From assembly GCF_034421375.1 (NCBI RefSeq), contig NZ_CP139779.1, positions 2,666,001 to 2,730,000 of the forward strand: a DNA stretch of 64,000 nucleotides. Reading direction: 5' to 3'. The position numbers and the translations under genes were made by a program. This DNA comes from Microbacterium invictum (lineage in GTDB: Bacteria > Actinomycetota > Actinomycetes > Actinomycetales > Microbacteriaceae). Shown here piece by piece: positions 8,028 to 19,534 of this stretch (position 1 is its first letter; each line of letters begins with the position of its first letter). The notes beneath the pieces were generated by a model, which was given only the letters and a program-made list of their open reading frames with translations, did not search any database and was not told where the DNA came from.

Positions 8028-8979
8028 CGCTCAGCACCTCCTCGCCCCGCTCGGCGCCCAGCAGAGCCGCACCGAGCGCGGCGGCCGGCGAGCCGGCCGG
8101 AAGCAGTTCGATCCGCTCGTCGAGGTGCAGCGACCGCAGGAACGGCGAGGTCTCGCCGCTTCGCCGGAGCGCCGCACGCACCGGCGCGACGAGCCGGTCG
8201 CCAAGAGCGGTGAGCCCACCGCCGAGCACGACGACGTCGACGTCGGCGGTGAGGACCAGCACGCGCACGGCCGCCGCCACACCGCGCACGAGGTCGTCGC
8301 GCAGCGCGCCGGCCAGGGCGCGGTCGGCGCCGTCGACTCCCCCGGCCTCGGCGGCGTCGAAGACCTCGGCGACCGGGAGCGCGGCGGGTCGTCCCCACCG
8401 TTCGGCGATGGCGCGTCCTCCGGCGAGCGCTTCGATGCACCCGCGTTGACCGCACCGGCACCGTGGGCCTGCGGGATCGACGCTGAGGTGCCCGATCTCG
8501 CCGGCCGCACCGCGCGCGCCACGCCAGACGGCACCGCCGGTGACCAGTCCCGCCGCCACGCCGGTGCCGAGGTTGAGGTACGCCAGCCCCGGCTCCACGC
8601 CGCCGGGCGCGGGAGAGGGCGCGGAGACTCGGAGCACGGCAGCACCCAGGGCTGCGGCCTTGACGTCGTTCTCGACGTCGACCGGCACGCCGAGGGTGGC
8701 GCCGAGGATCGCGGCGACATCGAGCGAGCGCACCCCGAGGTTGACCGCGTGCGAGACGACGCCCGATCCGGGGACGATCTGCCCCGGCATCCCGATCCCA
8801 ACCGAGGTGGCACGACCGCCGGATCGCGCCGCGACCTCATCGACCGCGGCGAGGATCGACGCGATCACACCGTCGGGCCCGAGGGTGGTGGGGCGGCGGA
8901 CCCGTGCGACGACGCCTCCGGCGTCATCCAGGGCCACCGCCTCGGTCTTGGTGCCCCCGACATCCAGTCCGACCCGCAT
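8020..8979 (-). CDS. ROK-family sugar kinase, likely amino-sugar kinase
   Basis: ATP-dependent hexose kinase of 319 residues. The phosphate-binding loop is GLDVGGTKTEAVAL at the N-terminus, the catalytic region includes NDVKAAALGAA, and the ROK zinc motif CRCGQRGCIEAL stands near residues 173-184. It lacks a DNA-binding domain, unlike the ROK regulator at the head of the operon, so it is an enzyme. Placed directly before nagB, it most simply phosphorylates incoming glucosamine (or N-acetylglucosamine) to the 6-phosphate. The ATG overlaps the upstream permease stop by one base (TGATG). Confidence 0.85.
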   Translation of the reverse strand: MRVGLDVGGTKTEAVALDDAGGVVARVRRPTTLGPDGVIASILAAVDEVAARSGGRATSVGIGMPGQIVPGSGVVSHAVNLGVRSLDVAAILGATLGVPVDVENDVKAAALGAAVLRVSAPSPAPGGVEPGLAYLNLGTGVAAGLVTGGAVWRGARGAAGEIGHLSVDPAGPRCRCGQRGCIEALAGGRAIAERWGRPAALPVAEVFDAAEAGGVDGADRALAGALRDDLVRGVAAAVRVLVLTADVDVVVLGGGLTALGDRLVAPVRAALRRSGETSPFLRSLHLDERIELLPAGSPAAALGAALLGAERGEEVLSVG

Positions 8980-9860
8980 CAGCCCTTCACCGCCCCCGAC
9001 ACCAGGCCCGAGGTCATCCGGCTCTGCACGATCAGGAAGAACACCACCACGGGGATCGACACGAGCGTCGACCCCGCCATGAGCTCGGCCCAGTTGATGC
9101 CGCCGTTGGGGTCGAGGAACGTGCGCAGCCACACCGGCAGAGTCATCGCCTCGGGGCGCGGGTTGAGCACGAGGGCGAAGACGAACTCGTTCCAGGCCTG
9201 GATGAACCCGAACACGCCGGTGGCGACGAGGCCGGGCGCGAGGAGCGGGAAGGTCACGCGCCAGAACGCCTGCGACCGGCTCAGACCGTCGATCATCGCC
9301 GCTTCCTCGAGTTCGATCGGCACGCCGTTGACGAACCCGCGGAGGGTCCAGATCGTGAAGGGCAGCACGGTGGCGAGGTAGACCGCGGTGAGACCGATGA
9401 CGGTGTTGAGCAGCTGCCACCCGTCGATGAGACGGAACACCGAGATGATGAGCGCCTCGGCGGGGATCATCTGGATGATGAGGATCGTCACGATGAACGC
9501 CGCGCGGCTGCGGAACCGGAACCGGGTGACGGCGAGCGCGGCGAGGAACGCGAAGACCAGCGAGACGGCCACCGTGAGAAGGGTCACCGCGAGGGAGTTC
9601 CCGAGCGCGGGGAGGAACGGCGCGCGGTCGTGGTCGAAGATCACACCGAGGTAGTTGTCGAAGGTGAGGTTCTCGGGCCACAGACGCAGCGTGCTCCCGC
9701 GCACCTGGCCGTTCGGCTGCAGCGAGGTGTTGACCATCCAGTACACCGGGAACACCGAGCAGGCGAAGACGAAGAGGCCGGCCAGGGCGGCGAGAACGGA
9801 TCCGACGCGGCGGCGCAGCCGCGGCGAGCCGAGGCGCCGGGAGGGGGTGAGCGTTGTCAC
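8979..9860 (-). CDS. Sugar ABC importer permease, MalG type
   Basis: Second membrane subunit of the amino-sugar importer, 293 residues with about six helices. Family marks: VFPVYWMVNTSLQPNGQV after helix 1, and the ATPase-docking loop IELEEAAMIDGLSRSQAFWRV in the C-terminal half; the end VSGAVKG is typical for MalG-type subunits. The GTG start overlaps the first permease's stop (GTGA), with GGAGGAG 7 nt upstream as ribosome site. No gene for an ATPase lies in the operon. Confidence 0.92.
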   Translation of the reverse strand: MTTLTPSRRLGSPRLRRRVGSVLAALAGLFVFACSVFPVYWMVNTSLQPNGQVRGSTLRLWPENLTFDNYLGVIFDHDRAPFLPALGNSLAVTLLTVAVSLVFAFLAALAVTRFRFRSRAAFIVTILIIQMIPAEALIISVFRLIDGWQLLNTVIGLTAVYLATVLPFTIWTLRGFVNGVPIELEEAAMIDGLSRSQAFWRVTFPLLAPGLVATGVFGFIQAWNEFVFALVLNPRPEAMTLPVWLRTFLDPNGGINWAELMAGSTLVSIPVVVFFLIVQSRMTSGLVSGAVKG

Positions 9861-10852
9861 AGCGACTCCTCCCGGAGGTTTCGTCGGACGTAGAAGATCG
9901 ACAGGGCCACCAGCAGCAGGACGACGATCACCGAGATCGCCCCGCCCACGCCGAAGTCGCCGGCACCGAGCGAGACCCGGTAGATGTACACGCCGAGGGT
10001 GTTGGTCTGCTCGGCGAGGCCCCCGATCGACTGCAGGGCGTAGATCTGCGTGAACACCCGCAGGTCCCAGATCACCTGCAGGATCGTCACGACGACGAGG
10101 ATCGGGCGGATGAAGGGGACCACCACGAGGAAGAAGCGCTGGGCGGCCCCCGCGCCGTCGAGCTGCGCGGCCTCGAGCACCTCGTCGGGCACCTGGGTGA
10201 GACCGGCGTAGACCGTGAACGCGACGAAGGGGATCGCGCCCCAGACGATGATGATGGTCGCGACGAAAAAGAAGCTGAGCGGCTCGATGAGCCACGAGTG
10301 CCCGGCGAACTGCGTGAGACCGAACACCTGGGAGAGCACCTGGTTCAGCACCCCGTACTGGGTGTCGAAGATCCAGCCCCAGACGATCGTCGCCGACAGC
10401 GGCGGCATTGCCCAGGCCAGCAGCAGCCCGACCGAGACGAGGGTGCGGATGACGGCGCCGAGGCGCCGCATGAGGAGGGCGATGAGGATGCCGAGCGTCA
10501 TCGTCGCCACGACGCACACCGCCGCGAACACCAGCGACCGGGCGAGCACCTGCCAGAACTGCGGATCGGTGAGGATGCCGATGTAGTTGGCCAGGCCGAT
10601 GAACTCCGGCGGGGCGCCGAAGACCTGGGCGCGGCCGAACTCCTGGAACGACATGATGACCAGCTGCACGAGTGGCCACCCGGTGATCGCGGCGAGCACG
10701 ATCAGCGCCGGCGTCAGGAGGGCGTACGGGGTCAGGGTGCCGGGGCGGAGTGTGCGGCGCCGGCCGGTGCTCGGCGGCGGAGTCGGGGCGACGAGTCGTT
10801 CGCCGTCGACGGCGCTGACCGCAGGGCTGACGTCGCTGCGAAGCGTCGACAT
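9857..10852 (-). CDS. Sugar ABC importer permease, MalF type
   Basis: First membrane subunit of the importer, 331 residues. A polar N-terminal tail of about 35 residues leads into helix 1 (YALLTPALIVLAAITGWPLVQLV), then EFIGLANYIGIL and the docking loop VPDEVLEAAQLDGAGAAQRFF. It follows the binding-protein gene after an 84-bp gap that contains a perfect 12-bp hairpin. The downstream permease overlaps its stop, so the two subunits should be made in equal amounts. Confidence 0.92.
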   Translation of the reverse strand: MSTLRSDVSPAVSAVDGERLVAPTPPPSTGRRRTLRPGTLTPYALLTPALIVLAAITGWPLVQLVIMSFQEFGRAQVFGAPPEFIGLANYIGILTDPQFWQVLARSLVFAAVCVVATMTLGILIALLMRRLGAVIRTLVSVGLLLAWAMPPLSATIVWGWIFDTQYGVLNQVLSQVFGLTQFAGHSWLIEPLSFFFVATIIIVWGAIPFVAFTVYAGLTQVPDEVLEAAQLDGAGAAQRFFLVVVPFIRPILVVVTILQVIWDLRVFTQIYALQSIGGLAEQTNTLGVYIYRVSLGAGDFGVGGAISVIVVLLLVALSIFYVRRNLREESL

Positions 10853-10894
10853 GGCTGATCTCCGTGAGGGTCGTGGGCGAGCGAGGCGTGGTCT

Positions 10895-10926
10895 CCGGGC
10901 CGGCGGGGCGAGGACCGCCGGCCCGG
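10895..10926 (-). terminator. 12-bp perfect hairpin between binding-protein and permease genes
   Basis: CCGGGCCGGCGG (10895-10906), 8-nt loop, CCGCCGGCCCGG (10915-10926). It begins 10 bp after the binding-protein stop and lies 42 bp before the permease start. In CUT1 operons such a structure usually acts as a partial terminator or RNA stabiliser giving more binding protein than permease; that role here is inferred. Confidence 0.65.
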
Positions 10927-10936
10927 ACGGGCGGGG

Positions 10937-12175
10937 TCAGCCGTTGAGGATGTCCTCGATCTGGGTGTCCACCTCGGCGGCCAGGGCCGCGACGTCGCCT
11001 CCCTGCGCGATGGTGACGAAGAAGTCCTCCAGCACGCGGGATGCTTCCACCTCGGCCCAGTTCGGTGACGCGGGCGTCAGCTTGGCGTTGCTCGCCGCTT
11101 CGGCGAAGGCGGCGGCCTCGGGGGTGTCGCCGAGGGTGGAGGCTAGGGACTTCTTCGCCGGGATGAGTCCGTTCTCACCGTAGATGGTCTGGAACTCATC
11201 CGAGAGGATGATCGCCAGCGCCTCCTTCGCGAGGTCGGGGTTGGCCGAATTCGCCGAGATGCCGATGTTCGAGCCGCCCGCGAAGACCTGCGCCGGCCCG
11301 CCGTCCATGCCGGGAAGGGCGTAGACCAGCGGTGCCGCCGGGGGGTTCTCGGTCTCGCAGGCGCTGGCGAGGCCGAGGGCCCAGTTGGGTGCCGAGAACT
11401 GGATCGCCGCCCCCTCGCAATACGGGGTCCACGGCTCGGCGTTGTCGCCGTCCTTCGGTGCGACCGACGCGGTCGTCATCAGCTCCTGCACCTGCAGCAG
11501 GCCCGCGACGGACTCGTCGGAGCTCAGCTGCGCGTCCCATTCGCCGCCCGACTCGACGGCGATCTCGCCGCCGTTCTCCCAGATGAAGGGAAGGGCGTTG
11601 TACCAGTCCTGCCCGGCGAAGTAGACGCCCGACTTGCCGGGGTTCGCCTCGGCGAGGGCGGTGGCCGAGGCGACGTAGTCGTCGAGGGTCGCGGGGGCCT
11701 CGGTGACCAGCGCCGGGTCGGCGAAGACCACACGGGCACCGGAGTACAGCGGCGGCGCGTAGAACGCCCCGTCGTACGAGCCCGCCTCGACGAAGCCGGG
11801 CAGCAGGTCGTCGCCACCGAGGGCCTCGTATTCGTCGCTGAGGTCGAGGAGGGCGCCGACCGAGGTGAAAGCGGGGGCCTGGGTGTTGCCGAACTCGACG
11901 ATGTCGGGGCTGTCCGAGCTCGAGAGGCTGGTGGTCAGCTTGTCGACGAGGCCCTCCCAGCTCTGCTCCTCGATCACGAGGGTCGAGCCGGGGTTGTCCG
12001 CCTCAAACGTCTCGACGAGGTAATCGCGGGCCTCCTGCGGCGTGTCGGCGCCGACCAGCCACACGCGGATCTCGGCGCCCTCGTCCGAGCCTGCCGAGCC
12101 CGTACCGCCGGCGCAGCCGGCGAGCACCACGGCGCCGACCCCGAGCAGGGCGGCGCTCACGAGCGTCTTCTTCAT
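10937..12175 (-). CDS. Sugar-binding lipoprotein of the amino-sugar ABC importer
   Basis: Extracellular binding protein, 412 residues from the ATG chosen here. Signal: MKKTLVSAALLGVGAVVLAGC with lipobox LAGC (Cys 21). Upstream in-frame codons are rejected because AGAAGGA sits 6 nt before this ATG and the lipobox is then correctly placed. The body has family 1 features (IRVWLVGADTPQEARDYLV; VEFGNTQAPAFTS). It is the first transport gene after the ROK regulator and is set apart from the permeases by a strong hairpin, fitting a need for excess binding protein. The sugar is inferred from the downstream kinase and nagB only. Confidence 0.92.
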   Translation of the reverse strand: MKKTLVSAALLGVGAVVLAGCAGGTGSAGSDEGAEIRVWLVGADTPQEARDYLVETFEADNPGSTLVIEEQSWEGLVDKLTTSLSSSDSPDIVEFGNTQAPAFTSVGALLDLSDEYEALGGDDLLPGFVEAGSYDGAFYAPPLYSGARVVFADPALVTEAPATLDDYVASATALAEANPGKSGVYFAGQDWYNALPFIWENGGEIAVESGGEWDAQLSSDESVAGLLQVQELMTTASVAPKDGDNAEPWTPYCEGAAIQFSAPNWALGLASACETENPPAAPLVYALPGMDGGPAQVFAGGSNIGISANSANPDLAKEALAIILSDEFQTIYGENGLIPAKKSLASTLGDTPEAAAFAEAASNAKLTPASPNWAEVEASRVLEDFFVTIAQGGDVAALAAEVDTQIEDILNG

Positions 12176-12243
12176 GGGATTCCTTCTTCTGGGTGGGGTC
12201 GGGAAGACCGACCGGGTGTGCGGGGAGGGGAAGGGAGTGAGCA

Positions 12244-13425
12244 TCAGGAGACCCCGAGCTGGCCGGAGAGCACCATGACCGCGGCACCGCGCAGCACGAT
12301 GTCCTGCCCGTGCGCGGTCATCCGGATGCGCACCCCCTCGTGGAAGGGAGCGAGGGTGCGCGCGCGAAGCGTGTCGAGGGTGGCCGAGGCCAGGGTCCCG
12401 TCGAGAAGTTCCGGGGGGCCCGAGAGGACGACCTCGGACAGATCGAGGGTGGCCACGACCGGGGCGAGCGCGATGCCGAGCCGCTCCCCCGCGTCGCGGA
12501 GCACGCCCGCGCGGGCATCGTCATCGGAGGCCGCCGCGAGACGCGCCGAGAGCGCGGGAACCGACAGCCAGGCTTCGAGGCAGCCGATCTTCCCGCACGC
12601 GCACGGCGGGCCCCCGTCGGTGCCGACGGTGACGTGGCCGATCTCGCCTGCCGCGAAGCGGGATCCCCGTAGGGGCGTGCCACCGGTGAGGAGACCGGCA
12701 CCGACACCGCGACCGACCTTGACGAGCATCACATCGTCCGCGGCGCCGCCGAGGGTGTACTCGGCGAGGACTGCGGCGTTGGCGTCGTTGGCGACCAGCA
12801 CCGGCAGTCCGAGCGCGTCGGTGAGAGCGCGCTCGAGGTCGAACCCCACCCAGCCGAAGTTCGGCGCGGCGAGGATCACCCCGTGCTCGTCCACGACTCC
12901 CGGGGTTCCGACGCCGACACCCAGGACCGGTGCGTGGGCGTCGGCGACGAGCGCCCGCGCCAGGGCGACCGCGGTGTCGACGACCTCGGATACCGCGGGG
13001 GGAACGGGCACTTCGTGCCGCGCGACGATCTCGCCGTCGAGGGTGAGCACGGCACCGAGGAAGGTCTCGCTGCCGGAGAGGTCGAGCCCGACGATGCGAT
13101 GGCCCGCGCGGTCGAGATCGACGAGGATCGCGGGCTTTCCGGGCCCCGCAGCCTCTCGGGTGCCGAATTCGGCCAAGAGCCCGTCCGCGATGAGCTCGGA
13201 CACCAGGTCGGAGATGGTCACACGCGTCAGCCGGGTCTCTCGGGCGAGATCGGCCCGACTCATCGCGCCCCCGTGGAAGAGCGTCTGCAGCACGAGCGAC
13301 CGGTTGTGTTGACGCGCCTGCTCGGGCAGCACCTTCGCAGTCTGGCGGCGCCCGCGCAGCGGCAGGCTCTGCGTCGGAGAGGACGCGTCGCCGAGGGGAG
13401 GACGGGAGATGTCGACCGGGGGCAT
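12244..13425 (-). CDS. ROK-family transcriptional regulator (NagC/XylR type)
   Basis: DNA-binding ROK protein, 393 residues. The winged helix-turn-helix lies at about residues 35-95 (NRSLVLQTLFHGGAMSRADL; ARETRLTRVTISDLVSELI), followed by a ROK sugar-sensing domain with the zinc motif CACGKIGCLEAW (about 276-287). First gene of the amino-sugar operon, 68 bp before the binding protein and in the same direction, so probably autoregulated. A palindrome-like site with TTAGT/ACTAA ends lies 6 bp upstream of its start. An N-terminal extension of about 30 residues before the HTH is longer than usual, so the true start may be a little downstream. Confidence 0.88.
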   Translation of the reverse strand: MPPVDISRPPLGDASSPTQSLPLRGRRQTAKVLPEQARQHNRSLVLQTLFHGGAMSRADLARETRLTRVTISDLVSELIADGLLAEFGTREAAGPGKPAILVDLDRAGHRIVGLDLSGSETFLGAVLTLDGEIVARHEVPVPPAVSEVVDTAVALARALVADAHAPVLGVGVGTPGVVDEHGVILAAPNFGWVGFDLERALTDALGLPVLVANDANAAVLAEYTLGGAADDVMLVKVGRGVGAGLLTGGTPLRGSRFAAGEIGHVTVGTDGGPPCACGKIGCLEAWLSVPALSARLAAASDDDARAGVLRDAGERLGIALAPVVATLDLSEVVLSGPPELLDGTLASATLDTLRARTLAPFHEGVRIRMTAHGQDIVLRGAAVMVLSGQLGVS

Positions 13426-13430
13426 GTTTG

Positions 13431-13451
13431 TTAGTACACCTTACGAACTAA
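13431..13451. promoter_or_regulatory. Possible ROK-regulator operator
   Basis: Inverted ends TTAGT (13431-13435) and ACTAA (13447-13451) enclose an 11-bp centre, directly before the ROK regulator gene. On the minus strand the centre also holds TAAGGT, a possible -10 box. ROK regulators often bind AT-rich palindromes of this kind; only one copy is seen in this locus. Confidence 0.4.
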
Positions 13452-13546
13452 GTCGACCGCAACCCTCGCGCCGCATTTGCTCGGAGTCTTTACGAATTCG
13501 TGATGAACCGACTGACCTAGGGTGGAGGGCGACGAAGGAGGTCGCG

Positions 13547-14026
13547 ATGCGATCGAAAGCCGCCATCGGCACCCTGAGCCTGCTCGCCGTGCTGGGCCTT
13601 GCCGGGTGCACCGGACTGCCCACCGCCGCTCCCGCGGAGGACACCGCCGCCTCCCAGGGCAGCTCCGACGAAGGCTCGTCGGACGCCTCGGGCGACGGCG
13701 GGCAGACCACCGAGGACGCGTGCCTGCTGATCTCGGACAGCATCACCGAGGCGACCACCGAGTTCCAGGAGGCGTCCGCCGACGATCCGGGCGCCGTCGC
13801 CGAGGCGGCGCGTGCCGCCGCAGACAGCCTCGCGTCCGCGGCCTCGCAGGTGACTAACGACGAGATCGCGGCCCTGCTGCCGGAGCTGCAGGACATGTTC
13901 ACCCAGACGGCCGAGGTGATGGACGCCGTGGCCGGCGGGGACGTCTCGCAGATCGGCGATGCCGCCGAGATCGGCGAATCGTTCCAGGTGACGGTGACGA
14001 AGTTCCAGGAGCTCTGCGCGCCCTGA
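13547..14026 (+). CDS. Small secreted lipoprotein of unknown function
   Basis: 159 residues with a clear lipoprotein signal (MRSKAAIGTLSLLAVLGLAGC, lipobox LAGC). After the Cys comes a Ser/Ala/Asp-rich linker of about 35 residues and then a helical region (TEDACLLISDSITEATTEFQEA ... LPELQDMFTQTAEVMDAVAGG) with two possible Cys partners (DACL and the C-terminal LCAP). The ATG at 13547 has GAAGGAGG 4-5 nt upstream, which excludes longer upstream readings. No domain is recognised. It is divergent from the amino-sugar operon and followed 97 bp later by the L,D-transpeptidase gene. Confidence 0.8.
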   Translation: MRSKAAIGTLSLLAVLGLAGCTGLPTAAPAEDTAASQGSSDEGSSDASGDGGQTTEDACLLISDSITEATTEFQEASADDPGAVAEAARAAADSLASAASQVTNDEIAALLPELQDMFTQTAEVMDAVAGGDVSQIGDAAEIGESFQVTVTKFQELCAP

Positions 14027-14123
14027 GCTCCTCGGCTCCCGGGTCGTGATAAGACCGTTGCCCTGGCCGGCCGCGGCGTCCCTTAGCATGTAACGACGAC
14101 ACTGACGCAGTCGGGGGGACCGC

Positions 14124-15644
14124 GTGACTGACCTTGTGACCCGGCCGAACGCCGACGGGCCCGCGGACTCGCAGCCGACGGCCGACGATTCGGCGCAGCT
14201 CCCGGCAGCCGCTGCCACGGCCACGCCGGCCTCGGACGTTCCCGCCGGCGACGCGCCGGTCTACGCCTGGGCTCCGGTCGAACCGGCTCCCAAGAAGCGT
14301 CGCTGGGGCCTGTGGATCGGCGTGACGGCGGCCGCTGCGGCGATCGGCATGGTCGCGGCATCCGTCTTCCTCATCGCCCCGGGCACGGCTGTCGCCGGTG
14401 TCCCCGTCGGGTTCCTGACCCCCGGCGCCGCCGCCGCCGCCATCGAGACCCGTCTCGCCGAGACGACGGTCGTCCTCACCGGCCCCGGCGGCGACGCCGA
14501 GCTGACCGGCGCGGACCTGGGTGCCACCGTCGATGCGCAGGCCCTCGCCGAGACCGCTTTCGCCGAGCACCCGATGTGGAATCCCACCGGATGGTTCCCC
14601 TCCCCGATGGACGCCGAGGTGCAGATCGACCCGGTCCTGGCCGCCGACGCGCTGCTGGCTGCGGCCCCCGACCTCTCGGTCGCACCCGCCGACGCGACCG
14701 TCGCCTTCGACGCCGCCTCTGCGAGCTACCAGGTCACGCCCGCGGTCCCTGGCGAAGGCATCGACGCCGAGGCGGTGCGCCAGAGCCTGCAGGACGCCTT
14801 CCTCGCGGGACAGCAGCGCATCGAGGTCGAGCCGACGCTCGCCGCCGTCGACGCCGAGACCACAACGACGATCGCCGAGGCGACCGCCTCGCGCCTGAAC
14901 GCGATGCTCGACACCGCCGGGTTCTACATCGGCGAGGAGCGGACCGTGCCGCTCGACCGCGCGGTCGTGGCCTCCTGGATCACGCTCGGTGACGGCGACC
15001 GCGGCACGATCTCGGTCGAGGTCGACCAGGCGGGCATCCAGTCGGTCATCGACACGCTCCCGGGCCTGGTGAACCGCGAGGCGGTCAACGCCACCGTCAT
15101 CACGAACAAGGCGGGCACCGTCCTGCGCGAAGACGTCACCGGCGTGAACGGTCGCGCCCTCGAGGGCACCGACGGCCTCGCCGCGGACGCGGCCACGCAG
15201 CTCGCGGCCGGCGACGGCGTCATCGAGCTCGCGGTGGCAGAGACCCCCTTCACCACGGTCGCGCTCGCCCGGTCGGTCGAGGTCGATCTCAGCGCGCAGC
15301 AGGCCTACCTGTTCGAGAACGGCACGATGGTGGAGTCGTTCACGATCTCGTCGGGAACGGCCGCCACCCCCACCCCGACGGGCAACTTCACCGTCTTCGC
15401 ATACACGCGGGTGCAGGACATGGGCGCGCTCTGCTACAACCCGAACGCGGTCAACAGCTACTGCACCGAGGACGTGCCCTACATCACCTGGTTCGCGCCC
15501 GACATCGCCTTCCACGGGGCGTCGAACTTCCGCTCCTCGCTCGGGTACCCGCAGAGCCACGGCTGCGTGAACATGTGGGATGACGCGGCACGCTTCATCT
15601 ACGAGTGGACCGCCACGGGCACCGAGGTCAGCGTCTACTCCTGA
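14124..15644 (+). CDS. L,D-transpeptidase (YkuD) with peptidoglycan-binding domain
   Basis: Cell-wall enzyme that makes 3-3 cross-links or links proteins to peptidoglycan. The 506 residues start with a Pro/Ala-rich cytoplasmic tail, then one membrane helix ([22 protein letters not shown], about 57-78), so the rest is outside. The middle (about 90-370) fits a tandem PG-binding/VanW-like segment. The catalytic YkuD domain is C-terminal: FSGT-like [17 protein letters not shown] and the HG-x(n)-SHGCVNM motif with the active Cys near residue 480, complete. GTG start with GGGGGGA 5-6 nt upstream. Organisation matches actinobacterial Ldt proteins anchored by an N-terminal helix. Confidence 0.92.
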   Translation: MTDLVTRPNADGPADSQPTADDSAQLPAAAATATPASDVPAGDAPVYAWAPVEPAPKKRRWGLWIGVTAAAAAIGMVAASVFLIAPGTAVAGVPVGFLTPGAAAAAIETRLAETTVVLTGPGGDAELTGADLGATVDAQALAETAFAEHPMWNPTGWFPSPMDAEVQIDPVLAADALLAAAPDLSVAPADATVAFDAASASYQVTPAVPGEGIDAEAVRQSLQDAFLAGQQRIEVEPTLAAVDAETTTTIAEATASRLNAMLDTAGFYIGEERTVPLDRAVVASWITLGDGDRGTISVEVDQAGIQSVIDTLPGLVNREAVNATVITNKAGTVLREDVTGVNGRALEGTDGLAADAATQLAAGDGVIELAVAETPFTTVALARSVEVDLSAQQAYLFENGTMVESFTISSGTAATPTPTGNFTVFAYTRVQDMGALCYNPNAVNSYCTEDVPYITWFAPDIAFHGASNFRSSLGYPQSHGCVNMWDDAARFIYEWTATGTEVSVYS

Positions 15645-15672
15645 GGCGCGACGCGCGGCACCGGGAGGGCGC

Positions 15673-15678
15673 TACGCT
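15673..15678 (+). promoter_or_regulatory. -10 box TACGCT of a leaderless gene
   Basis: TACGCT lies 6 nt before the GTG at 15685, so the esterase mRNA probably begins at the start codon. This also supports that start over longer in-frame readings. Confidence 0.45.
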
Positions 15679-15684
15679 GACCCG

Positions 15685-16653
15685 GTGCCCCGCTTCGACC
15701 TGAGCCCCGCCGACCTGTCGACCTACCACCCGGACGTTGCCGAACCGGCCGACTTCGACGACTTCTGGACGGGGACGATCGGCGCCGCCCGTGCCGCGGG
15801 CGGCGAGGTGGTCGTCATCCCCGTCGCCACGCCGCTCACCCTCGTGGACACGTACGACGTGACCTTCCCCGGTTTCGCCGGCGACCCCGTGAAGGCGTGG
15901 TTGTGGGTTCCGCGGGGCGCGGACGGTCCGCTTCCCGCCGTCGTGGAGTTCAACGGCTACGGGGGCGGCCGAGGCCTCCCCCACGAGCGACTGTCCTGGG
16001 CGAACGCGGGGTACGCCCACCTGTTCATGGACACGCGCGGGCAGGGAAGCGGCTGGGGCTCGGGCGGAGAGACATCCGACCCGCACGGGTCGGGTCCCGC
16101 GGCATCCGGCTTCATGACCCGCGGTATCGACGACCCCGCCACCTACTACTATCGGCGGCTGTTCACCGACGGCGTCCGCGCCGTCGACGCGGTGCGCGGG
16201 CTCCCCCAGGTCGACCCGGACCGCGTCGCCGTCACCGGCGGCAGCCAGGGCGGCGGGATCGCGATCGCGGTCGCCGGGCTCGTCGAGGGCCTTCGGGCCG
16301 TGATGCCCGACGTCCCCTTCCTCTGCCACTTCGAGCGCGCCGTGGGCCTCACCGATGCCGATCCCTACCACGAGATCGTGCGCTACCTGCGGGTGCATCG
16401 CGGCGCCGAGGAGCGCGTCTTCCGCACCCTGTCGTACGTCGACGGTGTGAACTTCGCCGCGCGCATCTCGGCCCCCGCGCTGTTCTCGGCAGCCCTCCAC
16501 GACATGATCTGCCCGCCGTCGACGGTGTTCGCCGCCTACAACCGCGTCCCGGTGGCCGACAAGGCCATCGAGGTGTACCCGTTCAACGAGCACGAGGGCG
16601 GGCAGTCCTACCAGTGGCTCGTGCAGGCGGCGTTCCTGCGCGAGCGACTGTAG
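15685..16653 (+). CDS. Acetylxylan esterase / cephalosporin-C deacetylase (CE7)
   Basis: Cytoplasmic alpha/beta-hydrolase of 322 residues that removes acetyl groups from xylo-oligosaccharides and other small acetyl esters. CE7 signs: [10 protein letters not shown] near the start, FNGYGGGRG oxyanion region, [16 protein letters not shown], the nucleophile in GGSQGGGIA (Ser near 187), the Asp in [10 protein letters not shown] and the His in NEHEGG near the end; the triad is complete. No signal peptide, so imported acetylated sugars would be its substrate. It stands alone between the transpeptidase and the convergent icd gene, without a transporter beside it. Confidence 0.9.
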   Translation: MPRFDLSPADLSTYHPDVAEPADFDDFWTGTIGAARAAGGEVVVIPVATPLTLVDTYDVTFPGFAGDPVKAWLWVPRGADGPLPAVVEFNGYGGGRGLPHERLSWANAGYAHLFMDTRGQGSGWGSGGETSDPHGSGPAASGFMTRGIDDPATYYYRRLFTDGVRAVDAVRGLPQVDPDRVAVTGGSQGGGIAIAVAGLVEGLRAVMPDVPFLCHFERAVGLTDADPYHEIVRYLRVHRGAEERVFRTLSYVDGVNFAARISAPALFSAALHDMICPPSTVFAAYNRVPVADKAIEVYPFNEHEGGQSYQWLVQAAFLRERL

Positions 16654-16688
16654 GCTGCCCGCCCTCGTCGCACGGGGCGGATCGGGCC

Positions 16689-18920
<2,232 letters not shown>

Positions 18921-18965
18921 TTAGGCTCTCGTTCGTGTCGCTTCCCAGCCTATCCCACGGCGCCG

Positions 18966-18989
18966 AAGTATCTTGACGTCGAGATACTT
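18966..18989. promoter_or_regulatory. Palindromic operator upstream of icd
   Basis: AAGTATCT (18966-18973) and AGATACTT (18982-18989) are perfect arms around TGACGTCG; only one pair is mismatched over 24 bp. The core ATCTTGACGTCGAGAT matches the palindrome ATCTCGATATCGAGAT before sucC in 13 of 16 positions. Such sites resemble those I recall for TamR, a MarR-type regulator of TCA genes in Streptomyces; that link is inference. Confidence 0.65.
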
Positions 18990-19049
18990 GGGTGGGCCTG
19001 CAGCCGCGTCACCGGGCGTCGCGGGCGCGCGAGGCGGAGGCTTTCTCGC

Positions 19050-19055
19050 TAGCCT
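19050..19055 (+). promoter_or_regulatory. -10 box TAGCCT of a leaderless gene
   Basis: TAGCCT is 7 nt before the ATG at 19063 of the GNAT gene; no ribosome site is visible, fitting a leaderless mRNA. Confidence 0.45.
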
Positions 19056-19062
19056 GTCGGGT

Positions 19063-19515
19063 ATGGCCGAACTTCGCCTCGAGGAACTGTCCGCGTCCAC
19101 GATCGTCGCGGTCAACAACATGTCGCTGAAGCCCGGCCAGGAGGAGTTTCTCTCACCGGTGAGCTACGGCATCGCCGCCACCGTGGTGAACCCGCAGACC
19201 TCGTGGCAGCGGGTCGTGCTCGACGGAGACGAGGTGGTCGGCTTCGTCAGCGCCAACTTCGATCCCGACTTCCCCCAGGAGTACTTCCGCTCGGTGCTCT
19301 GGCGCATCAACGTCGACGCCGACGACCAGGGGCGCGGTATCGGCCGGTTCGCCGTCGAGCGCCTGCTCGACGAGGCGCGCTCGCGCGGCATGCGGTCGGT
19401 CAACGTGATCTACGAGGCCGGCGAGGGCGGTCCCGAGGCGTTCTTCCAGCGCGTCGGCTTCTCACCCGTCGGCGAGACCGAGTACGGCGAGGTCATCGCC
19501 GAGGTCGCCCTGTAG
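19063..19515 (+). CDS. GNAT-family N-acetyltransferase
   Basis: Acetyl-CoA-dependent acyltransferase of 150 residues. Motif A is present: LWRINVDADDQGRGIGRFAVERLLDEA with the QGRGIG pyrophosphate loop near residues 88-93, followed by RSVNVIYEAGEGGPEAFFQRVGFSPVGE (motif B, F-x-x-x-G-F). The preceding SWQRVVLDGDEVVGFVSANFD is the usual beta-hairpin. It resembles the diamine/spermidine-acetyltransferase branch (short, with GGPEAFFQRVGF), but the acceptor cannot be fixed. Divergent from icd; start set by a TAGCCT box 7 nt upstream. Confidence 0.88.
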   Translation: MAELRLEELSASTIVAVNNMSLKPGQEEFLSPVSYGIAATVVNPQTSWQRVVLDGDEVVGFVSANFDPDFPQEYFRSVLWRINVDADDQGRGIGRFAVERLLDEARSRGMRSVNVIYEAGEGGPEAFFQRVGFSPVGETEYGEVIAEVAL

Positions 19516-19534
19516 CCGGGCCTCGCTCCCGTCT

